NCBI RefSeq assembly: GCF_037200945.1
Contig: NZ_JBBCGP010000001.1
Location: 186,001 to 250,000 of the forward strand
Reading direction: 5' to 3'
Source: Methylovirgula sp.
GTDB taxonomy: Bacteria; Pseudomonadota; Alphaproteobacteria; Rhizobiales; Beijerinckiaceae
DNA length: 64,000 nucleotides
Shown here: positions 53,409 through 62,375 of the stretch, piece by piece
How positions within the stretch are numbered: position 1 is the first letter of the stretch
Layout: every line of letters begins with the position of its first letter
Notes under the pieces: model-generated
What the model saw: only the letters and a program-made list of their open reading frames with translations
Database searches by the model: none
What the model was told of the DNA's origin: nothing
Position numbers and translations under genes: made by a program

Positions 53409-53634
53409 CGTCTCTTTCAAAAAGCTGGCGCGGCGCGTGGCAAAGCTCGCACCCATCTATGAATTTGCCGCGCGGCTGGCAAGGGCGCGGCCGGCACGCC
53501 GGGCACGCATTCAAGCCAAAAAATAAAGCATATCAGGGGCTTCCGCCTCGCCGGCGCGGCTTTGGTTTTCTCTTTGCCTAAATATGTTCTATTGTCCGGC
53601 GCCGCATTCCCTGGACAGAAGACCCGAATTTCCC

Positions 53635-54228
53635 ATGCGCAAAGCTGCGATTGCCCGGAAGACCAAGGAAACCGCCCTCGAAGTCCGCGTCGATCTCGAC
53701 GGGACGGGCCATGCCAATATCTCGACCGGCGTGGGCTTTTTCGACCACATGCTCGAACAGGTGGCCCGCCATTCCCTGATCGATATCGATGTTGCGGCGC
53801 AGGGCGATCTGCATATCGACCAGCACCACACGGTCGAGGATACCGGGATCGCGCTCGGCCAGGCGATCCGTCAGGCGCTCGGTGACGCACGCGGCATCAT
53901 CCGCTTCGGTGAGGCGCTCCAGCCGATGGACGAGACGTTGACGCGGGTCGCGATCGATCTCTCCGGGCGTCCATACCTTGTTTTCAAGACAACGTTCTCG
54001 CGTCAGAAGATCGGCGAGTTCGATACGGAGCTTGTGCGCGAATTCTTTCAGGCGCTGGCGACCAACGCCGGGATGAATCTCCACGTCGAAACCCTATATG
54101 GCGAGAATAACCACCATATCGCCGAGTCCGCCTTCAAAGGGCTGGCGCGGGCGCTGCGGGCGGCAGTCGCGATCGACCCGCGCCGTAGCCGTGAAATCCC
54201 CTCGACCAAAGGGTCGCTGGCGGGCTAG
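53635..54228 (+). CDS. hisB: Imidazoleglycerol-phosphate dehydratase
   Basis: 197 residues, the stand-alone dehydratase of histidine synthesis (no phosphatase domain). The manganese-binding His motifs are visible in GFFDHMLEQVARHS, DQHHTVED and ENNHHIAESAFK. It starts the hisB / DUF2628 / hisH-A-F-E / coaA run. Its TAG stop is the first three bases of a dispersed repeat. Confidence 0.96.
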   Translation: MRKAAIARKTKETALEVRVDLDGTGHANISTGVGFFDHMLEQVARHSLIDIDVAAQGDLHIDQHHTVEDTGIALGQAIRQALGDARGIIRFGEALQPMDETLTRVAIDLSGRPYLVFKTTFSRQKIGEFDTELVREFFQALATNAGMNLHVETLYGENNHHIAESAFKGLARALRAAVAIDPRRSREIPSTKGSLAG

Positions 54229-54275
54229 AGCATCGGACCGAAAAGAACGAAGCGGTTTTCGGATCAATCCGCTGC
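54226..54275 (+). repeat. Dispersed Rhizobiales repeat, copy after hisB
   Basis: About 50 bases beginning TAGAGCATCGGACCGAAAAG and containing GGTTTTCGGATCAATCCG; a close match, in opposite orientation, to 47087-47138. The TAG that ends hisB is part of the element. Confidence 0.65.
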
Positions 54276-54350
54276 GATTGAAAAGAGACAATTGCGCTGT
54301 TCGCTTCGCGCGGAATGACGGCGAGACAACGGATAGGAATCACAGAGGAA

Positions 54351-54857
54351 ATGGCCGTCTACACGGTTTACGTTCCCGATTTCGGCCGACGGGCACTCCA
54401 GTCCGACGCCGAGAAATACGCGGCTTTGCCGGACGCGGTCTTCGTCCGCGAGGGGTTTTCGCACGCGGCGTTTTTCCTTGGGCCGTTCTGGCTCGCCTGG
54501 AATAGACTCTGGATCGCTCTGGTCGCGTGGTTCGCGATCTATTTTCTGCTGACGATCGAAGCACCGAAGGTGCTCAGCGGTGGATCGATCTTCTGGATAG
54601 GACTGCTGCTCGAATTTCTGCTCGGGCTTGAGGGCAACAGCCTGCGGCGCTGGGAACTCGCGCGGCGCGGCTTCCGCCTCACCGATATTGCCGCCGGCCT
54701 TCGGCGCAGCGATGCCGAGCGCAGCTATTTCGGCCGCGCCTTGCGCGCGATTCCGCCACCGGTGCCAACGCCGAAAATCAGCGATGCGGCACCGGCGTTC
54801 GCGCCACCACCTCATGAAGTCGTTGGCTTGTTTCCGCATCCGGAGGATGCGCGATGA
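54351..54857 (+). CDS. DUF2628 domain-containing membrane protein
   Basis: 168 residues, ATG behind AGAGGAA. After VYTVYVP come FVREGFSHAAFFLGPFWLAWNRLW and two or three membrane helices, the DUF2628 pattern; a proline-rich tail follows. It is encoded within the his cluster in many Rhizobiales but has no known part in histidine synthesis. It overlaps hisH by four bases. Confidence 0.85.
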   Translation: MAVYTVYVPDFGRRALQSDAEKYAALPDAVFVREGFSHAAFFLGPFWLAWNRLWIALVAWFAIYFLLTIEAPKVLSGGSIFWIGLLLEFLLGLEGNSLRRWELARRGFRLTDIAAGLRRSDAERSYFGRALRAIPPPVPTPKISDAAPAFAPPPHEVVGLFPHPEDAR

Positions 54858-55504
54858 ATGTCGCGATCATCGATTATGGCTCCGGCAATCTGCACTCGGC
54901 GCACAAGGCGTTTGAACGCGCCGCGCGCGAAGCGGGCCTGAATGCTGAGATCAAAGTCACGGGCGATCCTGAGGATGTGCGCCGCGCCGACCATATCGTC
55001 CTGCCGGGCGTCGGCGCTTTCGCCGATTGCCGACGTGGGCTCGACGCGGTCCCCGGCATGATCGAGGCGCTCGACGAACGCGTGCGCAAGGACGGGCAGC
55101 CGTTCCTCGGCATTTGCGTCGGCATGCAATTGATGGCCACGCGAGGCCTCGAATACGAAACTACGGACGGCCTCGGCTGGATCTGCGGCGATGTCGCCGC
55201 GATCGAACCGTCTGATGCGAACCTCAAAATCCCGCACATGGGCTGGAACACGCTCGCGGCGGAAAAAGCGCATCCCCTACTTGCCAATATTCCCACCGGG
55301 CCGGACGGGCTGCACGCTTATTTCGTCCACTCGTTTGCCTTTACGAATGTGCCGAAGGACGAGATCGTCGCTTCGACCGATTACGGCGGCCCTGTCGTCG
55401 CGATCGTCGGGCGCGACAATATTGTCGGCACGCAATTTCATCCTGAGAAAAGCCAGAAGCTGGGCCTCGCCTTGATCGCCAATTTCCTCCGGTGGCAGCC
55501 GTGA
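54854..55504 (+). CDS. hisH: Imidazole glycerol phosphate synthase, glutaminase subunit HisH
   Basis: 216 residues of a class I glutamine amidotransferase. The nucleophile Cys is in FLGICVGMQLMA and the His-Glu pair in GTQFHPEKSQK. It supplies ammonia to HisF. It overlaps DUF2628 upstream and hisA downstream. Confidence 0.96.
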   Translation: MNVAIIDYGSGNLHSAHKAFERAAREAGLNAEIKVTGDPEDVRRADHIVLPGVGAFADCRRGLDAVPGMIEALDERVRKDGQPFLGICVGMQLMATRGLEYETTDGLGWICGDVAAIEPSDANLKIPHMGWNTLAAEKAHPLLANIPTGPDGLHAYFVHSFAFTNVPKDEIVASTDYGGPVVAIVGRDNIVGTQFHPEKSQKLGLALIANFLRWQP

Positions 55505-56244
55505 TCCTGTTTCCCGCAATCGATCTTAAGAACGGCGAATGCGTCCGTCTGCTTTATGGCGACATGGACAAGGCGACGGTGTTCAACGAAGACCCTGCGG
55601 CGCAGGCCGAGGCCTTCGAGCGGCAGGGCTTCATCTATCTGCATGTCGTCGATCTCGACGGTGCCTTTGCCGGCAAGCCTATGAATGCGAGCGCTGTGGA
55701 TTCCATTCTCGCCCGCGTGAAAATGCCGGTGCAGCTCGGCGGCGGCATCCGCGATCTGCGCACGGTCGAGGGTTGGCTCAGCAAAGGCATTGCCCGCGTC
55801 ATCATCGGCACGGCGGCCGTGCGCGATCCGGATTTCGTGCGGGACGCGGCGCGCCGCTTCCCCGGCCAGATCGCTGTCGGCATCGATGCGCGCGACGGCA
55901 AGGTCGCGGTCGCGGGTTGGGCGGAAGCGACGGAAATGGATGTGATCGAACTCGGCCGCCGCTTCGAAGATGCCGGTGTCGCAGCGATCATCTATACGGA
56001 TATTTCGCGTGATGGAGCCTTGAAGGGTTTGAACGTGGAATCGACGCTCGCGCTCGCCGATGCAATCTCGATCCCGCTCATCGCGTCTGGTGGCCTTGCC
56101 TCGCTGGCGGATGTCGAACGCTTGCTGGAGCCTGATTGCGCCAAGCTCGAAGGCGCGATTACAGGCCGCGCGCTGTATGACGGGCGGCTCGATCCGCGAG
56201 AGGCGCTGGCGCTGGTTCGTGGCTCGGAGAAGAGCCTTGCTTAA
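55501..56244 (+). CDS. hisA: Phosphoribosylformimino-AICAR ribotide isomerase HisA
   Basis: About 247 residues, a TIM barrel. The catalytic Asp is in FPAIDLKNGECVRL and the second in YTDISRDG. GTG at 55501 overlaps the hisH stop (GTGA), which fits translational coupling. It carries out the Amadori rearrangement in histidine synthesis. Confidence 0.95.
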   Translation: MILFPAIDLKNGECVRLLYGDMDKATVFNEDPAAQAEAFERQGFIYLHVVDLDGAFAGKPMNASAVDSILARVKMPVQLGGGIRDLRTVEGWLSKGIARVIIGTAAVRDPDFVRDAARRFPGQIAVGIDARDGKVAVAGWAEATEMDVIELGRRFEDAGVAAIIYTDISRDGALKGLNVESTLALADAISIPLIASGGLASLADVERLLEPDCAKLEGAITGRALYDGRLDPREALALVRGSEKSLA

Positions 56245-57022
56245 AGCCCGCCTCATCCCCTGCCTCGATGTGAAGGACGGCCGCGTCGTCAAGGGCGTCA
56301 ATTTCGTCGATCTGCGTGACGCGGGCGATCCTGTCGCCTGTGCCATCGCCTATGATGCGGCCGGCGCCGACGAACTCTGCTTCCTCGACATCACTGCAAG
56401 CCACGAGAACCGCGGCACGCTGCTCGATGTCGTCCGGCGCACAGCGGAAGCCTGCTTCATGCCGCTGACCGTCGGCGGCGGCGTGCGCGCGGTCGAGGAT
56501 ATCCGCAACCTCCTGCTCGCCGGCGCCGATAAGGTCGCGATCAATACCGCCGCGGTGCAGAACCGCGAATTTGTACGCGCTGGCGCGGAGAAATTCGGCA
56601 GCCAGTGCATCGTCGTCGCAATTGATGCAAAACAAGTTTCGCCGGGGCGCTGGGAAATCTTCACGCATGGCGGCCGCAAGCCGACCGGCCTCGACGCGAT
56701 CGATTATGCGCGCGAGGTCGTAAGCCTCGGCGCCGGTGAAATCCTGCTCACCTCGATGGACCGCGACGGCACCAAATCCGGCTTCGATGTCGCTCTGACA
56801 CGCACTGTCGTCGATGCTGTGAATGTGCCGGTCATTGCCTCTGGCGGCGTCGGTGCGCTCAGCCATCTCGTCGAAGGGATACGCGACGGGGGCGCCAGCG
56901 CGGCGCTTGCCGCCTCGATTTTCCATTTCGGCGAATTCAGCATCGCGGAAGCCAAAAGCTATATGGCGAAACACGGCGTCGCGGTTCGCCTCGACGGCGT
57001 CGACGTGGCCGCAGCGGCGTGA
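56237..57022 (+). CDS. hisF: Imidazole glycerol phosphate synthase, cyclase subunit HisF
   Basis: 261 residues, a TIM barrel related to HisA. The opening LKARLIPCLDVKDGRVVKG and LLTSMDRDGTKSG hold the two catalytic Asp residues. TTG at 56237 is the likely start: it follows GGAGAAGAG and gives the usual length. It overlaps the hisA stop by eight bases. Confidence 0.95.
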   Translation: MLKARLIPCLDVKDGRVVKGVNFVDLRDAGDPVACAIAYDAAGADELCFLDITASHENRGTLLDVVRRTAEACFMPLTVGGGVRAVEDIRNLLLAGADKVAINTAAVQNREFVRAGAEKFGSQCIVVAIDAKQVSPGRWEIFTHGGRKPTGLDAIDYAREVVSLGAGEILLTSMDRDGTKSGFDVALTRTVVDAVNVPVIASGGVGALSHLVEGIRDGGASAALAASIFHFGEFSIAEAKSYMAKHGVAVRLDGVDVAAAA

Positions 57023-57029
57023 GGACAGA

Positions 57030-57350
57030 ATGAGCCAGTTCACCCTCGCCGACCTCGCCGCGATCATCGCCCAGCGTGCGAATGCGGATGCAAAAGACTC
57101 CTATACCAAGTCGCTGCTGCAGGCGGGCCCTGCCCGCGCGGCGAAAAAGCTTGGTGAGGAAGCCGTCGAGACCGTGATCGCCGCTGTCGAGGGCGAGCCG
57201 AAGGCGCTCGTCAATGAAAGCGCTGATCTGCTCTACCACCTGCTCGTTGTCCTGCAGACGCGCGGCGTAGCGCTGGACGACGTTGTGGCGGAGCTCGAAC
57301 GTCGCACCCGCCAATCGGGGCACGAGGAAAAAGCCGCGCGGAAAGACTGA
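57030..57350 (+). CDS. hisE: Phosphoribosyl-ATP diphosphatase HisE
   Basis: 106 residues of the MazG-like all-alpha pyrophosphohydrolase. The metal-binding acidic residues lie in KKLGEEAVETVIAA and NESADLLYHLLV. It catalyses the second step of histidine synthesis and is separate from hisI here, as in other alphaproteobacteria. Confidence 0.95.
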   Translation: MSQFTLADLAAIIAQRANADAKDSYTKSLLQAGPARAAKKLGEEAVETVIAAVEGEPKALVNESADLLYHLLVVLQTRGVALDDVVAELERRTRQSGHEEKAARKD

Positions 57351-57436
57351 AATAGGCCGAATCAATTGCCCTTTTGGCCGGTTTAAAAAAATAATTTGTC
57401 GTCTAATATGCTCGAAGCCTCGCACGGGGGCCCGGC

Positions 57437-58414
57437 ATGGCCGGGAGATTTATGGACGAGCGCGTCACGCAGCCGCCGGCAATTCTTTCCCCCTATCACC
57501 GCTTCACGCGAAGCGAGTGGGCTTCGTTGCGCGCCGATACGCCGCTGACGCTGACGGTCGAGGACCTGAACAGGCTGCGCTCGCTCAGCGAACCGCTCTC
57601 GCTCGAAGAAGTTATCGAAATCTACCTGCCGCTCTCCCGCCTGCTGGCGCTTTATGTCGCCGCGACCCAGGGGCTTTATAAAGCGACGCAGCGCTTTCTT
57701 GGCTCTGACGGCGGCAAGGTGCCTTACATTATCGGCGTCGCGGGCTCCGTCGCCGCCGGCAAATCGACGCTCGCGCGCGTCATGCAGGCGCTTCTGTCGC
57801 GCTGGCCGAACACGCCCAAGGTTCAGCTCGTTACAACCGACGGTTTCCTCTACCCAAACGCCGTTCTCGCGGCGGAAGGCCTGATGGACAAGAAGGGCTT
57901 TCCCGAAAGCTACGACGGGATGGCGCTGCTCAACTTTTTGTCTGACGTGAAGGCCGGCACCAGCAATGTCCACGCCCCCGTCTATTCGCATCTGACCTAC
58001 GACATCATGCCGGACGAATTCGTGACGGTTGACCGGCCCGATATTTTGATCGTCGAAGGTCTCAACGTCTTGCAGCCGGGACGGCCGCCGAAAGACGGAC
58101 GCGGCACGGCCTTCGTCTCGGATTATTTCGATTTCTCCGTCTATCTCGACGCCGATGAAGATGTTCTCGAGCAATGGTACGTCGAGCGCTTCCAACGGCT
58201 GCGGCAGACCGCGTTTCGCGATCCGCGGTCATATTTCCGCAAATATGCCGATCAGACGAACGCCGAGGCGGAAGCGATGGCGCGCGATATCTGGACGCGC
58301 ATCAATCTGCGCAATCTGCACGAAAACATCCTGCCGACGCGCGCCCGCGCCAGCCTCGTGCTCACCAAAGACGCCAGCCATTCGATCCAGACGGTGGAAC
58401 TCAGGAAGCTTTAA
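57437..58414 (+). CDS. coaA: Pantothenate kinase (type I)
   Basis: About 325 residues. The P-loop is GVAGSVAAGKSTLA, followed by VQLVTTDGFLYPN and the conserved MDKKGFPESYD. It phosphorylates pantothenate in the first step of coenzyme A synthesis. Two starts are possible: ATG at 57437, or ATG at 57452 with a GGGAG just before it. hisE-coaA adjacency is a Rhizobiales feature. Its stop overlaps the adenosine kinase stop by four bases on the other strand. Confidence 0.95.
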   Translation: MAGRFMDERVTQPPAILSPYHRFTRSEWASLRADTPLTLTVEDLNRLRSLSEPLSLEEVIEIYLPLSRLLALYVAATQGLYKATQRFLGSDGGKVPYIIGVAGSVAAGKSTLARVMQALLSRWPNTPKVQLVTTDGFLYPNAVLAAEGLMDKKGFPESYDGMALLNFLSDVKAGTSNVHAPVYSHLTYDIMPDEFVTVDRPDILIVEGLNVLQPGRPPKDGRGTAFVSDYFDFSVYLDADEDVLEQWYVERFQRLRQTAFRDPRSYFRKYADQTNAEAEAMARDIWTRINLRNLHENILPTRARASLVLTKDASHSIQTVELRKL

Positions 58415-59412
58415 TCCAGCAAACCGTTCTCCGTCGCGAGCACTTTGAGATCGGCCTGCGGCCTGGCGCCATAATGCTGGATCACTTCCGCCGCCGCGAG
58501 CGCGCCAAGCCGGGCGCAATCGGCGAGCGTTTGCTCCCGCGACAGACCGACAAGGAAGCCCGCCGCGAAAAGATCGCCGGCGCCGGTCGTATCGACGAGA
58601 TTTTCGATCGGAAATGCATTGACCGACTGCGTCTCTTCCCGCGTGACGACGAGAGCGCCCTTTTCGCTGCGCGTTACCGCCGCCAGAATGTCTTCCTCGC
58701 GCAATTGTGCCACCGCGGTCTTGAAGTCCGCCGTCTGATAGAGCGAATGCAACTCGCTCTCATTGGCGAAGAGAATGTCGATGGCGCGCGAGCGGATCAA
58801 ATGCAGGAATTCGTCGCGGTAACGATCGACGCAAAACGAATCCGACAGGCTGAGCGCGACTTTGCGCCCAGCGCCATGCGCGATCTCCGCGGCTTTCGCA
58901 AAGGCCGTCTTTGCCGCCGGTGGATCCCAGAGATAGCCTTCAAGATAGGTAATCTGGGCCGCCGCGACCTGGGCGGGATCGATATCGGCTTCGCTCAAGG
59001 CCTGGCAAGCGCCGAGGAAGGTGTTCATCGTGCGCTGGCCGTCGGGCGTCACCAAGATAAGGCAACGGGCGCTGGCGGCGCCGTCGGTTGCGGACTTCGT
59101 CCCGAAGGCGACTTTCGCGGCGCGGATGTCGTGCGCGAACATCTGGCCGAGCGAATCCTGCTTCACTTTGCCAATGAAGCCCGCGCGGGCGCCGAGCGCT
59201 GCCGCGCCGATGATCGTATTGGCCGCTGACCCGCCGGAGACGACGATGGTCTGGCCCATCGCGTCGTAGAGTTTTTCCGCCGTCGCCTCATCGATCAACG
59301 TCATACCGCCTTTGTTGAGGCTGTGCGCGGCAAGAAAAGAATCATCGCAGGGCGCGATGACATCGACGATGGCATTGCCGATGCCGAGAATATCGAGGCT
59401 GGGTTCGGTCAT
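58411..59412 (-). CDS. Adenosine kinase (PfkB family)
   Basis: 333 residues of a ribokinase-fold sugar/nucleoside kinase. VVSGGSAANTIIGAAAL and the C-terminal DTTGAGDLFAAGFL, which holds the catalytic Asp, are the two PfkB signatures. The overall sequence fits the alphaproteobacterial adenosine kinase group, which salvages adenosine to AMP. Confidence 0.9.
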   Translation of the reverse strand: MTEPSLDILGIGNAIVDVIAPCDDSFLAAHSLNKGGMTLIDEATAEKLYDAMGQTIVVSGGSAANTIIGAAALGARAGFIGKVKQDSLGQMFAHDIRAAKVAFGTKSATDGAASARCLILVTPDGQRTMNTFLGACQALSEADIDPAQVAAAQITYLEGYLWDPPAAKTAFAKAAEIAHGAGRKVALSLSDSFCVDRYRDEFLHLIRSRAIDILFANESELHSLYQTADFKTAVAQLREEDILAAVTRSEKGALVVTREETQSVNAFPIENLVDTTGAGDLFAAGFLVGLSREQTLADCARLGALAAAEVIQHYGARPQADLKVLATENGLLD

Positions 59413-59433
59413 TGGAAGGATGAGACTCTCGCG

Positions 59434-59499
59434 ATAGCGTTTTCAAGCGAAGTGGAACCGGTTCGCGTGAAGAAAACGCGTCAAAGCAAAAACTAGAGC
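59434..59499. repeat. Rhizobiales palindromic repeat upstream of adenosine kinase
   Basis: GCGTTTTCAAGCGAAGTGGA followed by CCGGTTCGCGTGAAGAAAACGC and CTAGAGC. GCGTTTTC and GAAAACGC pair. This motif string recurs in intergenic regions of many Rhizobiales. It abuts the cysK terminator. Confidence 0.65.
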
Positions 59500-59528
59500 C
59501 CGGTCTAATTCATCAGACCGGGCTCTAG
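59493..59528 (-). terminator. Rho-independent terminator of cysK
   Basis: CTAGAGCCCGGTCT and AGACCGGGCTCTAG form a perfect 14-base stem with an eight-base loop. On the minus strand a T-run (GTTTTTG) follows. It lies about 80 bases beyond the cysK stop. Confidence 0.85.
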
Positions 59529-59607
59529 ATGCGAGCGTTTCGCATCGCCGCGCCGAAAGATCAAGCCGCGGCAAGCGCGGCTTGAGTCTCACGCGAAAAT
59601 CTGAGCC

Positions 59608-60597
59608 TCACAGCCCGTCGAATAGAGCCGTCGAAAGATAGCGTTCGGCGAAGGACGGAATGATGATGACGATGTTCTTGCCGGCGAATTCGCTGCGCGC
59701 CCCAACTTCGACGGCGGCGGCCACCGCCGCGCCGGACGAGATGCCGACCGGAATGCCCTCCAGCCGCGCGACGAGACGCGCGGTGTCGAACGATGTCTGA
59801 TTGCCGACTGTCACGACTTCATCGATCAGCTTGCGATCGAGGATCGGCGGCACAAACCCGGCACCGATGCCCTGAATTTTGTGCGGGCCGGGCTGGCCGC
59901 CCGAGAGCACAGCGGAATCCTCGGGCTCGACCGCGACGATACGCACGCTGGGTTTGCGGGCCTTCAGGACTTCCGCAACGCCGGTGAGCGTGCCGCCGGT
60001 GCCGACCGCGGAAACGAAAACGTCAACTTCGCCATGTGTGTCATTCCAGATTTCCTCAGCCGTCGTGCGGCGATGAATGTCCGGATTGGCGGGATTTTCG
60101 AATTGCTGCGGCGTGAAGGCGCCGGGCGTGGCGTTGGAAATTTCCTGCGCCTTGGCGATCGCGCCTTTCATGCCTTGCGGCGCCGGCGTCAGCACGAGTT
60201 CAGCCCCTAGCAGGGCGAGCATCTTGCGGCGCTCGATCGACATCGATTCCGGCATGACGAGGATCAGCCGATAGCCCTTCGCAGCGGCGACGAACGCGAG
60301 CGCGATGCCGGTGTTGCCGGAGGTCGGCTCGACAATGACGGAGCGCTCCGGCGAAATCTTGCCTTCGGCCTCGGCGGCCGCGATCATCGCGACGCCAATC
60401 CTGTCCTTGACGCTGCTGATCGGATTGAAGAATTCGAGTTTCGCCAGAAGATTGGCCTTGATGCCTTTTTCCTTGGCAATCTTATCGAGACGCACGAGCG
60501 GCGTGTCGCCGACGGTCTCGACGATCGAATCATAAATGCGGCCGCGTCCCGGCGTATGCGCTACGCCCGCGGCTTCCTTCACTGCGGCTTGCGCCAT
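59608..60597 (-). CDS. cysK: Cysteine synthase A
   Basis: 329 residues of a PLP enzyme making cysteine from O-acetylserine and sulfide. The PLP lysine is in NPISSVKDRIG, the substrate loop is PTSGNTGIALAF, and the phosphate-binding loop GTGGTLTGVA. ATG at 60597 follows AAGGAG; in-frame sequence upstream is not needed. The Rrf2-type regulator at 61450 is a candidate controller, as CymR is for cysteine genes in other bacteria. Confidence 0.95.
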   Translation of the reverse strand: MAQAAVKEAAGVAHTPGRGRIYDSIVETVGDTPLVRLDKIAKEKGIKANLLAKLEFFNPISSVKDRIGVAMIAAAEAEGKISPERSVIVEPTSGNTGIALAFVAAAKGYRLILVMPESMSIERRKMLALLGAELVLTPAPQGMKGAIAKAQEISNATPGAFTPQQFENPANPDIHRRTTAEEIWNDTHGEVDVFVSAVGTGGTLTGVAEVLKARKPSVRIVAVEPEDSAVLSGGQPGPHKIQGIGAGFVPPILDRKLIDEVVTVGNQTSFDTARLVARLEGIPVGISSGAAVAAAVEVGARSEFAGKNIVIIIPSFAERYLSTALFDGL

Positions 60598-60696
60598 GGT
60601 TTTACTCCTTGCCCGAACATCGGGGCTGCCGAAACAGATATCAAATTCATCTGAAAGCGAGAACATCCGCGTTGTTGCGGCGGACCGGCCGCTATT

Positions 60697-61332
60697 TCAG
60701 GTCTGCGGCGCCGGAACAATCCTCAGATAGGGACGTGGAGCCTTCCAGCCGCCGGGATATTTCTTCTTCGCGTCTTCGTCGGAAACTGCGGGAACGATAA
60801 TCACATCCTCGCCAGCTTTCCAGTTCACGGGCGTCGCAACCTGATGCTTGGCGGTCAGTTGCAGCGAATCGATCACCCGCAGGATTTCATCGAAGTTGCG
60901 GCCGGTGCTGGCCGGATAGGTCAGACTCAATTTGATCTTCTTGTCCGGGCCGATCACGAAGACGGAGCGAACGGTGAGCGTATCGCTCGCGTTGGGATGA
61001 ATCATCCCATAGATGTTGGCGACCTTACGCTCGGGATCGGCGATCAGCGGGAAATTCAGAGCGTAGCCCTGCGTCTCTCTGATGTCGTCGGCCCATTTCG
61101 CGTGGTCCTTCAAAGGATCAACGCTCAGGCCGATTACCTTGACGCCGCGCTTATCGAATTCAGGCTTCAGTTTCGCCGTATAGCCAAGTTCAGTCGTGCA
61201 GATCGGCGTGAAATTCTTCGGATGCGAGAACAAAACAGCCCAGGAGCCATCGATATAGTCATGGAACTTGATCGGGCCTTCGGTCGTCTCCGCCTCGAAG
61301 TCAGGAGCGATGTCGCCAAGCTGCAGGGCCAT
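60697..61332 (-). CDS. 1-Cys peroxiredoxin (Prx6 subfamily)
   Basis: 211 residues. The peroxidatic Cys is in HPKNFTPICTTELG and the catalytic Arg in TLTVRSVFVIG; no resolving Cys is present at the Prx1 position. The long C-terminal domain (KAGEDVIIVPAVSDEDAKKK) is that of Prx6. It reduces peroxides in the cytoplasm. The 117-base upstream gap is AT-rich and includes a TATAAT-like box on the minus strand near 61437. Confidence 0.93.
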   Translation of the reverse strand: MALQLGDIAPDFEAETTEGPIKFHDYIDGSWAVLFSHPKNFTPICTTELGYTAKLKPEFDKRGVKVIGLSVDPLKDHAKWADDIRETQGYALNFPLIADPERKVANIYGMIHPNASDTLTVRSVFVIGPDKKIKLSLTYPASTGRNFDEILRVIDSLQLTAKHQVATPVNWKAGEDVIIVPAVSDEDAKKKYPGGWKAPRPYLRIVPAPQT

Positions 61333-61449
61333 AAGCTACTTCTCCAAAAACGCTGTCCGCCGCCCATCCGGCTGGCGGATTAGGTTGTCTCGGCCGAGAA
61401 ATAACACCAATCCCGCAGCGCCGGAAGTACATAAAAATTATATACTAAA

Positions 61450-61893
61450 CTAGATTGTAAAATCCGATTTCGCGGCCTGTTCGGCGCTCGTCTTCGTCTC
61501 GGCCACCTGCCCGCAAATGTCGTCGATCGTGACCTGCTCCAGAGCCGTCAAAAAGGCCTCGCCGGCGCGGGTGACGACCGGCGAGATGATATTTTGGATG
61601 AAAGTGTTTTCCGGTTTCTCATCGTCCTCGGCTTCGCTTTGAACCGCGCGGACAATTTCCGCCGCCGTGATGCGGCGGCGCTCGCGCGCAAGTTCGTAGC
61701 CGCCGCGCGGCCCCCGCACCCCTTTGAGGATGTCGGCGCGCACGAGAGTTTGCAGCAATGTTTCGAGATGGCGCGGCGGCAGATCGAGCCGCCCGGCAAG
61801 CTGCTTCGCCGCCACCGGCTGCGGGCGTGCATGAATCGCGATATCGACGACCGCGGCAAGCGCCAGGACACTGCGCCGGTCCAGAAGCATCAT
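61450..61893 (-). CDS. Rrf2 family transcriptional regulator
   Basis: 147 residues. The winged helix is clear in LAGRLDLPPRHLETLLQTLVRADILKGVRGPRGGY. Only one cysteine (DDICGQ) is present, so it lacks the three-Cys cluster motif of IscR and is more like CymR-type members. Its neighbours, peroxiredoxin and cysK, make sulfur or oxidative control likely. The ATG overlaps the dut stop. Confidence 0.9.
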   Translation of the reverse strand: MMLLDRRSVLALAAVVDIAIHARPQPVAAKQLAGRLDLPPRHLETLLQTLVRADILKGVRGPRGGYELARERRRITAAEIVRAVQSEAEDDEKPENTFIQNIISPVVTRAGEAFLTALEQVTIDDICGQVAETKTSAEQAAKSDFTI

Positions 61894-62375
61894 GAATTGT
61901 CTCCCGGCGCGCCAAGCCCGGTCGAACCGTAGCCGCCGGCGCCGCGCGCCGTCGCGGTCAGATCCACCGCTTCGACAAAGGCCACGCGCGTCACCGGGGC
62001 GACGACAAGCTGGGCGATGCGCGCGCCGCGTATAATTTCGAAAGGCTCGGAACCAAGATTTATTAGAAGCACGCTGACTTCGCCGCGATAATCCGAATCG
62101 ATCGTGCCCGGCGAATTCAGGACCGTGACGCCACGATGCAGCGCGACGCCGGAGCGCGGCCGCACCTGGCCTTCGTAGCCCTCCGGCAATTGCAAGACGA
62201 GACCCGTCGGGACGAGATGGCGCGTCCCGGGCTCGATAATGATTCTCTCGTCCTCTGCGATCGCCGCGCAGAGATCGGCGCCCGCCGCACCGGCGCTGTG
62301 ATAGGCCGGCAGCGGCAGGCCTTCGCCGTGCGGCAACAATCGGATTGCGACGCGGGGCGCTTTTTCGTCAACCAT
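61890..62375 (-). CDS. dut: Deoxyuridine 5'-triphosphate nucleotidohydrolase
   Basis: 161 residues, trimeric dUTPase. Conserved motifs include AGADLCA, RPRSGVAL, GTIDSDYRGE and the C-terminal RGAGGYGSTG, which closes over the active site. It keeps uracil out of DNA. It overlaps coaBC by eight bases. Confidence 0.96.
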   Translation of the reverse strand: MVDEKAPRVAIRLLPHGEGLPLPAYHSAGAAGADLCAAIAEDERIIIEPGTRHLVPTGLVLQLPEGYEGQVRPRSGVALHRGVTVLNSPGTIDSDYRGEVSVLLINLGSEPFEIIRGARIAQLVVAPVTRVAFVEAVDLTATARGAGGYGSTGLGAPGDNS

